From positions 10,845 to 74,844 of the forward strand of contig JBEKAY010000012.1 of NCBI GenBank assembly GCA_050015675.1: a stretch of DNA of 64,000 bases, in the 5' to 3' direction. The position numbers and the translations under genes were made by a program. Below the pieces are notes generated by a model. It saw only the letters and a list, made by a program, of their open reading frames with translations, searched no databases and was not told where the DNA came from. Positions 1 through 7,489 of the stretch are shown here, in pieces. Position 1 is the stretch's first letter; each line of letters begins with the position of its first letter. The stretch comes from Fen-1298 sp050015675. GTDB taxonomy: Bacteria; Bacteroidota; Ignavibacteria; UBA10030.

Positions 1-18
1 TAATAAGAAAACTACACA

Positions 19-1395
19 ATGAAGAAATTTATTTGCCTTTATATCCTCCTTGCCTTACTCTATCACTCATATGATAGAACATCAATTCTCAACGCCCAAA
101 AGAATAACAGGTTTACGATCAATTCAGTTTTTAACAGATTTTGGCAGAGTGATTCTACATCATTTCTTGAAATAGCGACTGCATGCTATCCTCATCAAGT
201 TCTCTTGAAAAGAGATTCATTGGGATATCACGGGAATGTTGAATTTCGAATTACAATTCAAAATACTGCCAATGGAAAAATTGTCCGAGCTGATCGATAT
301 CATGTCCCTGTTCACCTACAAGATTCTTCTACGTCTGCGTTATCAAAATCGCTATTAAGCACAGCTACATTTATTTTAGAACGTGGTTCATATTCGGTTG
401 CAGTGTACGGATTTGACAGCGGTGATATGGCGCGGCGGGATAGTGCACGTTTTATTGTTGATATTCTACCGAGGCCAAGTACTGTTGTTCTCAGCGATCT
501 AGAATTATGCGCCAATATCGCTGAATCAACAGATAAAAAGGATGACTTCTATAAGAATTCCTACCGTGTCATTCCCAATCCAAGTCTTGTTTTTGGTTCG
601 AACGGGTTCCCTGTTGTATTCACATATTCAGAACTTTATAATCTTCAAAAGGATTTCCGCTATTCTATTAAAGTACTGATCACTGATTCAAAGGGAAGAA
701 TCTTCAAAGAACGAACGCGGCTTCGACAATATACACAAAACAATAGCGTTGATGTTACGACGCTTAATATAACGTCTCTTGTTTCCGGAAAATATACTTG
801 TCAATATATACTATCAGATACCATGGGGTATGAGATAACGCGGTCAGAGAAAAAGATCTTCATATACAATCCGCATGTTCAACCTCCCGTTGTAACAACA
901 ATTTCTGCAAAAGGGGCAGAATTAGCAGGCCTTTCCAATGATGAATTAACGGATGAATTCCGGAAGATAAAATATCTTATAAATGATGACATGATCAGAA
1001 CTTTTAATAAAATCTCGTCGCCGGATGGAAGGCGAGAATTTTTAGCTAAGTTCTGGACAGATGTCGAGAGCGGGCAACACGAAAGAACCGATCTTACTCG
1101 TGCGATCTATCTGGACCGTGTTCTTACTGCTAATCAACGATATCGTGCGATGGGAAAAGAGGGCTGGTTGACTGACCGAGGCCGTGTGTATCTGATGTAT
1201 GCCGAACCGGATGAGATTGAACGATTCCCCAATTCAAATGTGAACAAGCCGTATGAAATCTGGCACTATAATCAGATTGAAAGTAGTGTTATTTTTGTTT
1301 TTATTGATCGATCAGGATTTGGAGACTATACGCTTGTGCACTCTACGAAACGCGGCGAAATTCAGGATGAATCATGGCAGCAATATTTACAATAG
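19..1395 (+). CDS. GWxTD domain-containing secreted protein
   Basis: A 458-residue protein with an N-terminal hydrophobic signal segment (about residues 5-25). Its C-terminal third (about residues 375-405) carries the GWxTD signature, here GWLTDRGRVYLMYAEPDE. The family is common in Ignavibacteria and related FCB bacteria. Its biochemical role is not established and it is presumed periplasmic or cell-surface. The middle of the protein looks like beta-sandwich sequence. The next gene, an NHL-repeat protein, begins inside its last codons, so the two are probably co-translated. Only 18 bases lie upstream in the window, so the promoter cannot be judged. Confidence 0.85.
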   Translation: MKKFICLYILLALLYHSYDRTSILNAQKNNRFTINSVFNRFWQSDSTSFLEIATACYPHQVLLKRDSLGYHGNVEFRITIQNTANGKIVRADRYHVPVHLQDSSTSALSKSLLSTATFILERGSYSVAVYGFDSGDMARRDSARFIVDILPRPSTVVLSDLELCANIAESTDKKDDFYKNSYRVIPNPSLVFGSNGFPVVFTYSELYNLQKDFRYSIKVLITDSKGRIFKERTRLRQYTQNNSVDVTTLNITSLVSGKYTCQYILSDTMGYEITRSEKKIFIYNPHVQPPVVTTISAKGAELAGLSNDELTDEFRKIKYLINDDMIRTFNKISSPDGRREFLAKFWTDVESGQHERTDLTRAIYLDRVLTANQRYRAMGKEGWLTDRGRVYLMYAEPDEIERFPNSNVNKPYEIWHYNQIESSVIFVFIDRSGFGDYTLVHSTKRGEIQDESWQQYLQ

Positions 1396-2246
1396 CAGTT
1401 AGTCTGCTTACCTGGTTGTCGCATACATCCGCACAGTCGGTCGATTCTGTTCTGGTAGAAGATTATTCCATCGGTTCATTCCAGCGAGCGACGCGCATTG
1501 TACTGGGGACACAAGGAACAATATATATTCTTGATGAGGACGAAAATAAAGTATCACTATTCTTTAATCTTCAAGATGCTCCAAAAACTATTGGAGGGTT
1601 TGGCTGGTCATCTTCTTCATTCGATAAACCCACAGGTGTTGCAACGGATGGAGTGAACATTTACGTCTCTGATTATGGCAATCATCGAATTCAGCGATTC
1701 GATCGGGATCTTAATTATATATCATCACTTTCTACGAGAGATACTTCCGATGTTAACTCTCGATTTGGTTATCCTCTTGATGTTGCATTATCCGAGTTTG
1801 GAGATTTGTTCATCCTTGACGGTGAAAATATTCGCGTGATGAAATTCAATACTCAAAATTCCTTTGAGCGTGCATTCGGGGACATAAATGCAGGTGAGGG
1901 TAAGCTCCAGAATCCAATGAGACTCATTGCAATAAATTCTCGTATTTTTGTTGGCGATAAAAATAGAATACTTGTGTTTGACTATTTCGGTAATTATCTC
2001 GGAAGCATTGGTAATGGTATTATAAACAACCTTAATGGATTCGCGATGTTGACAAATGAAATTCTTGCCGCATCAAATGACACAATCTGGTGGTTTACAC
2101 GAGAAGGTGCTCTACAAAAGTATTCATCGCTCAAAAATATTATCTCTGGAGAACGAATCGACCAAATCCAAGATATCGCTTGTAATGGGAAACAGCTCTT
2201 TATCCTTTCACCACATAGGATTCACGTGTTCAAAATGAGTAATTAA
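1374..2246 (+). CDS. NHL-repeat beta-propeller secreted protein
   Basis: A 290-residue protein with a clear signal peptide (about residues 1-20, ending in a TSAQS cleavage region). Repeated propeller blades of the type GVATDGVNIYVSDYGNHRIQ mark it as an NHL-like six-bladed beta-propeller. Such domains bind proteins or ligands; no catalytic residues are visible. The start overlaps the 3' end of the GWxTD gene by 22 bp in another frame, which suggests translational coupling and a shared role at the cell envelope. The substrate is unknown. Confidence 0.8.
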   Translation: MAAIFTIAVSLLTWLSHTSAQSVDSVLVEDYSIGSFQRATRIVLGTQGTIYILDEDENKVSLFFNLQDAPKTIGGFGWSSSSFDKPTGVATDGVNIYVSDYGNHRIQRFDRDLNYISSLSTRDTSDVNSRFGYPLDVALSEFGDLFILDGENIRVMKFNTQNSFERAFGDINAGEGKLQNPMRLIAINSRIFVGDKNRILVFDYFGNYLGSIGNGIINNLNGFAMLTNEILAASNDTIWWFTREGALQKYSSLKNIISGERIDQIQDIACNGKQLFILSPHRIHVFKMSN

Positions 2247-2263
2247 TTTCCTCATGCCAAATC

Positions 2264-2292
2264 TTGACATTCGTTTTTAATTATCATAATTT
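2264..2292 (+). promoter_or_regulatory. Promoter of ssb (TTGACA-N17-TAATTT)
   Basis: TTGACA lies at 2264-2269 and TAATTT at 2287-2292 with a 17-base spacer, in the gap ahead of ssb. The -35 is perfect and the -10 is weak; a CATAAT two bases upstream is an alternative. Confidence 0.5.
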
Positions 2293-2341
2293 TATACAGT
2301 GCTGTTGATAAATCCACTACCCACTTTAAGGAGGAAACACC

Positions 2342-2773
2342 ATGGCATCTAAAAGCGTTAATAAAATCATTCTTATAGGAAATCTGGGTCAGGATCCCGA
2401 ACTGCGGTACACGAGCAGCGGTGTCGCGGTAGCGTCATTTTCGATGGCAACGAGTGAGTCGTGGAAGGATCAAGATGGGAATGTTCAGGAAAAAACTCAA
2501 TGGCATAAACTTGTCGCTTGGAGGAAACTCGCTGAAATTGTGGGTGAGTATTTGAAAAAAGGCAGCAAGGTATATATAGAAGGGCGTATTCAATATCGGA
2601 GTTATGATGATAAGAATGGCGTCAAGCGTGATATCACAGAGATCGTGGTAGATCAAATGCTTATGTTGGATTCTAAAGGCGCGAGTCATGCAAATGGAGC
2701 GTCTGCTTCTGCACCATCGCAGCCTCAAACTGAAGAAGCTGCTCCCGATAAAGCTGATGATTTGCCGTTCTAA
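2342..2773 (+). CDS. ssb: Single-stranded DNA-binding protein
   Basis: A 143-residue SSB. The N-terminal OB fold begins with the characteristic NKIILIGNLGQDPELRYT block and runs to about residue 110. A short Ala/Ser/Pro linker and the acidic tail ending DDLPF follow; this tail recruits replication and repair partners. The start is set by a strong AAGGAGGAAACACC ribosome-binding site just upstream. It protects ssDNA in replication, recombination and repair. The gene appears monocistronic, with its own promoter upstream and the cobalamin riboswitch downstream. Confidence 0.97.
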   Translation: MASKSVNKIILIGNLGQDPELRYTSSGVAVASFSMATSESWKDQDGNVQEKTQWHKLVAWRKLAEIVGEYLKKGSKVYIEGRIQYRSYDDKNGVKRDITEIVVDQMLMLDSKGASHANGASASAPSQPQTEEAAPDKADDLPF

Positions 2774-2879
2774 GTTTTATCTACACTCCTTTTATAGTAT
2801 GAGCTGGTCAAGAGAGTTGATTTTTCTTTTCAAATTTACTAAGTTGCATTTAATATAATTTGTTCTTTTTAATTTTCAG

Positions 2880-3150
2880 TTCTGGTGTCCCGATGCACAA
2901 CGTGTATCGTGATGAAAAGGGAATTCCGTGTTTTCTGATGAATCAAATTCATCAGAGAAAATCGGAAGCTGCCCCGCAACTGTAATTCCGATTCTGCACT
3001 GCGTAGAATTGTGTCTTCGATGTAAAAAGTCACTGTGGCATCATAGGTGCCATGGGAAGACGAGTTGAAGATCGGAAGAGCCAGGAGACCTGCCAGAGCA
3101 CTGTGCCTCATGAACCTTCGAGGGAAGGTGGTTCACGCACGTCTTCTTTG
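2880..3150 (+). ncRNA. Cobalamin riboswitch (aptamer)
   Basis: The leader of the BtuB-like gene contains the conserved cobalamin aptamer blocks in order: AAAAGGGAA near 2917, GCTGCCCCGCAACTGTAA at 2968-2985, and the B12 box GCCAGGAGACCTGCC at 3080-3094. A TATAAT hexamer at 2854-2859 may be the -10 of its promoter, but no good -35 is seen. A side hairpin (TGAACC near 3111 pairing with GGTTCA near 3131) lies between the aptamer and the terminator. Boundaries are approximate. Confidence 0.95.
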
Positions 3151-3159
3151 ATGAGTGTG

Positions 3160-3195
3160 AAGCCCCAATCTTTGATGAAGGTTGGGGCTTTTTTA
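3160..3195 (+). terminator. Riboswitch expression-platform terminator
   Basis: The stem AAGCCCCAATC / GGTTGGGGCTT is followed by a run of T. It sits between the aptamer and the btuB start, so cobalamin binding probably favours termination here. Confidence 0.85.
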
Positions 3196-3226
3196 TTCAC
3201 AAATCAATTAAAGGAGACATGTACCG

Positions 3227-5116
3227 ATGAAATACCAATTCAAAACTTTGCTCTGCTTCGTGCCGATGGCTCTATCTTATGGAATACCATCTGGTGCAGG
3301 CGAAGATTCTACGCGCACCTACAACACACAAGAAATGGTCGTGACAGCAACGCGTACTGCAATTTTACAAAATGATTCACCCTCACCAGTGCAAATCTTG
3401 ACAACCCAAGAAATTCAGCGCACGAACGGCAGCTCTGTGGTCGATGTTCTTCATTCTTCTGAGGGAATTTTTTTGAAAGACTATGGCCCAACGGCATCTT
3501 TGAAAACCGTATCATTTCGTGGAATGGCAGCTGAGCATATTCTCGTTCTTTATGATGGCACTCGCTTGAACAATTTCCAAAATGGACAGGTGGATTTCAG
3601 CTTGCTGCCTATGAATAATATCGATCGTATTGAAGTTGTACGGGGTGGAAATTCTGCATTGTACGGCGCGGATGCATTAGGTGGAATCATTAATATTATT
3701 AGCAGCCGTCCATCTGAAACATTGCAGATACATACAGATGCTTCATTAGGTTCGTTTGATTACAGACGGTATTCCTTAGATGCACGAGGACGAACACAGG
3801 GATTAGGTCTTGTTTTTGGAGTAATGCATGATCAAGCAACCGGCAACTATCCCTTTATTTATCACAGGCATGGATTGGTGGACACAATGCAAAAACGAGA
3901 TGGAGCCGATTTTACTCGTACTCAGCTTTATCTCAACACAGATTATTCTTTTGATACCCGAGCGGCAATAACATTATCCATACAGAGAGTCAAATCGAAT
4001 CAAGGTACGCCCGGCTCGTTAACATTCGTTTCAAATTTAAGACAGGATGACGATGCCGTTACAACCGTAGCAACTTTGCGTGACGATCATCTTAATGGTC
4101 TATCAGTTAGTATGAACATGGGACTTACCTATGATCTCCAGAAATACTATTCTCAGACCAAAACAACGCTTGAAACATTCAATCCTCAAGTTCAATGGAT
4201 TGCAACCTCGTGGGATCGTTTTATTGTCGGTGGAGAATTTGTTGAAGGCCATCTTGAAGGAATGCTTCCGGATGCAGTCATCAAACGCATCCAGCGCTCA
4301 GTCTATATATCGAATGAAATGTTGTTCCAGCGGGAATCAGAAAATTTGGATCGCACCTCGCTGTATCAGTCTGTCCGGTATGATGCTTTATCAGAAGGGC
4401 AAGAAGCATACTCTCCCAAAGTGGGTTTTAATTTTCGTATCATTCGTGCTTGGGATACAAGAATACGAGCCAGCTATGGTAAGAACTTCCGGATGCCTAC
4501 ATTCAACGATCTGTACGATGTATGGCTTGGTAATCCGACATTGCAGCCGGAACATTCAGAATGTTATGATATTGGAGTTGAAACTTCGTTGGACCATTCA
4601 GGACAACATGCAGTTCAAATCACATATTTCGATATTACCACTCGAGATCGAATTCTTCCGAATGCATTTTATTATCCAATCAATATCCCTCGGGCTAAAA
4701 GTACCGGCATCGAATGTCGATACGATCTGAAGTTTCCCCATGATGAAGTGAATGCATTTGCGGATATGACATTCAATGCTGCTTCACGACAAAGTATGGA
4801 TTCGACAAATGGGAAGCAGTTATTATATATTCCAAAAGCTGTTTGTTCTTTCGGAATTTCAGCCCGGGTTCTGGGTTTGTATTTTAATATCTCAGAAATG
4901 TATACATCGAAACGTTTCATTACTGAGGATGAATCCGCCTCATTGCCGGAGTATTGGCTTACAGATTTTAATCTCTCAATGGTCATCCCATTAAATCTAT
5001 TACGGTTGAATTTACGTACGGAGGTGAGCAATGTATTTGACACTGACTATCAAGTGCTGCCAGGTTACCCCATGCCGGGACGAACATTTCGAATTACTTT
5101 AGGCATTGATTATTGA
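3227..5116 (+). CDS. btuB: TonB-dependent cobalamin receptor, BtuB-like
   Basis: A 629-residue outer-membrane receptor. After a signal peptide (about 1-25) comes a TonB-box-like EMVVTATRT segment, then a plug domain (to about residue 150, with RIEVVRGGNSALYGADALGG), then a beta barrel ending in an aromatic residue (GRTFRITLGIDY). The cobalamin riboswitch directly upstream makes corrinoid uptake the likely function; the barrel alone would not prove the ligand. A ribosome-binding site (AAGGAG) lies about 10 bases upstream. A three-codon reading frame (ATG TAC CGA TGA at 3219-3230) overlaps the start codon. The following membrane protein is probably in the same regulon. Confidence 0.9.
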   Translation: MKYQFKTLLCFVPMALSYGIPSGAGEDSTRTYNTQEMVVTATRTAILQNDSPSPVQILTTQEIQRTNGSSVVDVLHSSEGIFLKDYGPTASLKTVSFRGMAAEHILVLYDGTRLNNFQNGQVDFSLLPMNNIDRIEVVRGGNSALYGADALGGIINIISSRPSETLQIHTDASLGSFDYRRYSLDARGRTQGLGLVFGVMHDQATGNYPFIYHRHGLVDTMQKRDGADFTRTQLYLNTDYSFDTRAAITLSIQRVKSNQGTPGSLTFVSNLRQDDDAVTTVATLRDDHLNGLSVSMNMGLTYDLQKYYSQTKTTLETFNPQVQWIATSWDRFIVGGEFVEGHLEGMLPDAVIKRIQRSVYISNEMLFQRESENLDRTSLYQSVRYDALSEGQEAYSPKVGFNFRIIRAWDTRIRASYGKNFRMPTFNDLYDVWLGNPTLQPEHSECYDIGVETSLDHSGQHAVQITYFDITTRDRILPNAFYYPINIPRAKSTGIECRYDLKFPHDEVNAFADMTFNAASRQSMDSTNGKQLLYIPKAVCSFGISARVLGLYFNISEMYTSKRFITEDESASLPEYWLTDFNLSMVIPLNLLRLNLRTEVSNVFDTDYQVLPGYPMPGRTFRITLGIDY

Positions 5117-5173
5117 TTTGGTTCAAAAGAGAAAATAATGTATTTTTCATTCATTCATTTTGATGGAGGATTT

Positions 5174-5695
5174 ATGCGTAATATTCTTATTAGTTCTGCT
5201 CTTATTCTCGCCGCTGCACTGTCTCGTATTCTTCCGCATCCTGATAACTTTACTCCGATTGCAGCGATGGCATTGGCTGGAGGCGTTTATTTCAATAAAC
5301 GAATCGCTCTTGTCGTTCCGCTTGCCGCTCTTGTTATAAGCGACTTGTTCATTGGTTTCCACAATACCATTCTCTTTGTCTATGGAAGCTTTCTCTTGAT
5401 TGGGCTCATCGGCCTCTGGTTGAAATCACATAAGAAACCATTACCGATTTTTGGAGCGACATTGTTCAGCTCAATTCTGTTCTTTGTCGTTACGAACTTT
5501 GGTGTGTGGCTTACTGGCGGCGGTTGGTTCTATCCGAAAACATGGCAAGGTTTGATCGAGTGCTATACGCTTGCTATTCCATTCTTCCGAAATACGGTCG
5601 CCGGAGATTTAGTGTACACAGTTGTCTTGTTTGGTTTGTTTGAGTTATCTGGATATACTTTACGTTCGGTAGAGAAGAAAGCGGTACGAATATAA
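5174..5695 (+). CDS. DUF6580-like membrane protein (putative uptake component)
   Basis: A 173-residue membrane protein with about five or six hydrophobic segments and an N-terminal SRILPHPDNFTPIAAMALAGG block typical of the DUF6580 family, which resembles ECF-type S components. The start at 5174 is preferred over an ATG 36 bases upstream because GGAGG lies just ahead of it. It follows the BtuB-like gene by 57 bases and so is probably controlled by the same cobalamin riboswitch. A role in corrinoid or precursor uptake is inferred from context only. Confidence 0.75.
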   Translation: MRNILISSALILAAALSRILPHPDNFTPIAAMALAGGVYFNKRIALVVPLAALVISDLFIGFHNTILFVYGSFLLIGLIGLWLKSHKKPLPIFGATLFSSILFFVVTNFGVWLTGGGWFYPKTWQGLIECYTLAIPFFRNTVAGDLVYTVVLFGLFELSGYTLRSVEKKAVRI

Positions 5696-5724
5696 CAAAA
5701 GAAAATTGATCGTCAAGATATACA

Positions 5725-5770
5725 AACGTCAGGTTGGCTCTGTAGATGCTGATCTGGCGTTCTTTTTTTT
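5725..5770 (+). terminator. Rho-independent terminator after the B12 operon
   Basis: AACGTCAG at 5725-5732 pairs with CTGGCGTT at 5754-5761 (one G-U pair) and is followed by a T run. The remaining AT-rich sequence up to 6025 shows no gene and no convincing motif other than the gdhA ribosome-binding site. Confidence 0.75.
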
Positions 5771-6025
5771 CATGGAGTAGCTCATGCGCGCCATTGTTCT
5801 GTTTTTTAATGGAATTGCTTTCCCTTTCTCTTATGTAGCTTTTTATAGAAAAAGGTTTATATTAAACACCACAAAACTATAACGCAATCACGTCTCCAAA
5901 AATAGAATTTGTGTTGCGATTCTCTATTCATAGTTTCCCACAAAAACACAGCCGCAGAAGACTATTCCTTCGCACGCATTTTTATGGAGACAAACCACCA
6001 CAATGATTGAAGTAAAAAGGAAATT

Positions 6026-7366
6026 ATGTCTGACTATATAAACAAAATTATTGCCCATGTCAAAGCAAAGAACGCCAACGAGCCGGAGTTTCATCAAGCA
6101 GTAGAAGAAGTGTGTGAATCTTTAGAGCCGGTTTTCGCACGTCATCCGGAATATCAAGCGGCGCGGATTCTTGAACGTATGGTTGAGCCGGAACGCACCA
6201 TTATCTTTCGTGTCCCCTGGATGGACGATCAAGGGGATATTCATGTCAACCGCGGATTTCGCGTGCAGATGAACAGCGCAATCGGTCCGTACAAAGGTGG
6301 ACTGCGTTTCCACCCATCTGTGACGCTGAGCATTCTCAAGTTTCTTGCATTCGAGCAGGTGTTCAAGAATAGTCTCACAACATTGCCGATGGGCGGCGGC
6401 AAAGGAGGATCAGATTTCGATCCTAAAGGAAAAACCGATAACGAAGTGATGCGCTTTTGTCAAAGTTTCATGACGGAATTGTACCGTCACATCGGAGCGG
6501 ATACAGATGTGCCCGCCGGCGATATCGGTGTGGGTGGACGGGAAATCGGATTTTTATTTGGACAATTCAAACGACTCACGAAAGAATTCAACGGCGTGTT
6601 GACGGGCAAAGGATTGAACTGGGGCGGCTCGCTTATCCGGCCGGAAGCAACAGGATTTGGCGTCGTTTATTTTACGGAAGAGATGTTGAAGACGAAAGGG
6701 ATGAGCATTGCAGGAAAGATAGTTGCAGTTTCTGGTTTTGGCAATGTCGCATGGGGCGCAGTCACGAAAGTAAATCAATTGGGTGGTAAAGTGGTAACGC
6801 TTTCCGGCCCAGATGGATTTATCTATGATCCTGAAGGCATCAAAGATGAGAAGATAGATTATATGCTTGAATTGCGGTCGAGTGCAAAGGACGAAGTAAA
6901 ATCTTACGCAGATAAGTTTAAAGTGCAATTCTTCGCAGGCAAGCGGCCGTGGAGTTTGAAGGTTGACGTTGCAATCCCATGCGCAACTCAGAATGAATTA
7001 GATGAGAATGATGCGAAAGAACTTGTAAAGAATGGCTGTGTCTGCGTATGCGAAGGGGCGAATATGCCCACGACAATGCAAGGCTTTAAAGTGTTTCATG
7101 CGGCAGGAATATTGTTCTCTCCGGGTAAAGCTTCCAATGCGGGCGGTGTTGCCACATCAGGATTGGAGATGAGCCAGAACAGCATGCGCTTGCCATGGCC
7201 GAAAGAAGAGGTTGACACCCGGTTGCATCAAATTATGAAAAGTATTCATGCCACATGTGTAGAAACAGCAGAACGCTTTGGTGAACCGGGAAACTATGTT
7301 ATAGGCGCAAACATTGCCGGTTTTTTGAAAGTCGCCAACGCAATGCTTGAACAGGGCTTGGTGTAA
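6026..7366 (+). CDS. gdhA: Glutamate dehydrogenase, hexameric NAD(P)-type
   Basis: A 446-residue enzyme, the standard length for hexameric bacterial GDH. It interconverts 2-oxoglutarate plus ammonia and glutamate in the cytoplasm. The substrate-binding lysine region is visible as KGGLRFHPSV and PMGGGKGGSDFDPKGK, the catalytic region as DVPAGDIGVGGREIGFL, and the nucleotide-binding fold begins with VSGFGNVAWGA. The sequence resembles the biosynthetic NADP type (EC 1.4.1.4), but cofactor choice cannot be proven from motifs alone. AAGGAA lies ahead of the start. It is flanked by a terminator and appears monocistronic. Confidence 0.95.
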   Translation: MSDYINKIIAHVKAKNANEPEFHQAVEEVCESLEPVFARHPEYQAARILERMVEPERTIIFRVPWMDDQGDIHVNRGFRVQMNSAIGPYKGGLRFHPSVTLSILKFLAFEQVFKNSLTTLPMGGGKGGSDFDPKGKTDNEVMRFCQSFMTELYRHIGADTDVPAGDIGVGGREIGFLFGQFKRLTKEFNGVLTGKGLNWGGSLIRPEATGFGVVYFTEEMLKTKGMSIAGKIVAVSGFGNVAWGAVTKVNQLGGKVVTLSGPDGFIYDPEGIKDEKIDYMLELRSSAKDEVKSYADKFKVQFFAGKRPWSLKVDVAIPCATQNELDENDAKELVKNGCVCVCEGANMPTTMQGFKVFHAAGILFSPGKASNAGGVATSGLEMSQNSMRLPWPKEEVDTRLHQIMKSIHATCVETAERFGEPGNYVIGANIAGFLKVANAMLEQGLV

Positions 7367-7489
7367 CTGCAAGATAGTTAAAATTTTAGATGCTAAGACA
7401 GATGGCACTCTTATCTTTGGTTGCATGAATAACAGTGCAGGGATAGCAGCGCTATTGTTATATTTATTATATTTTGAGTTTATACACAT

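Noticed and set aside
2869..3375. Short reading frames in the btuB leader
   Set aside because: They overlap the cobalamin aptamer and terminator and are explained by RNA structure.
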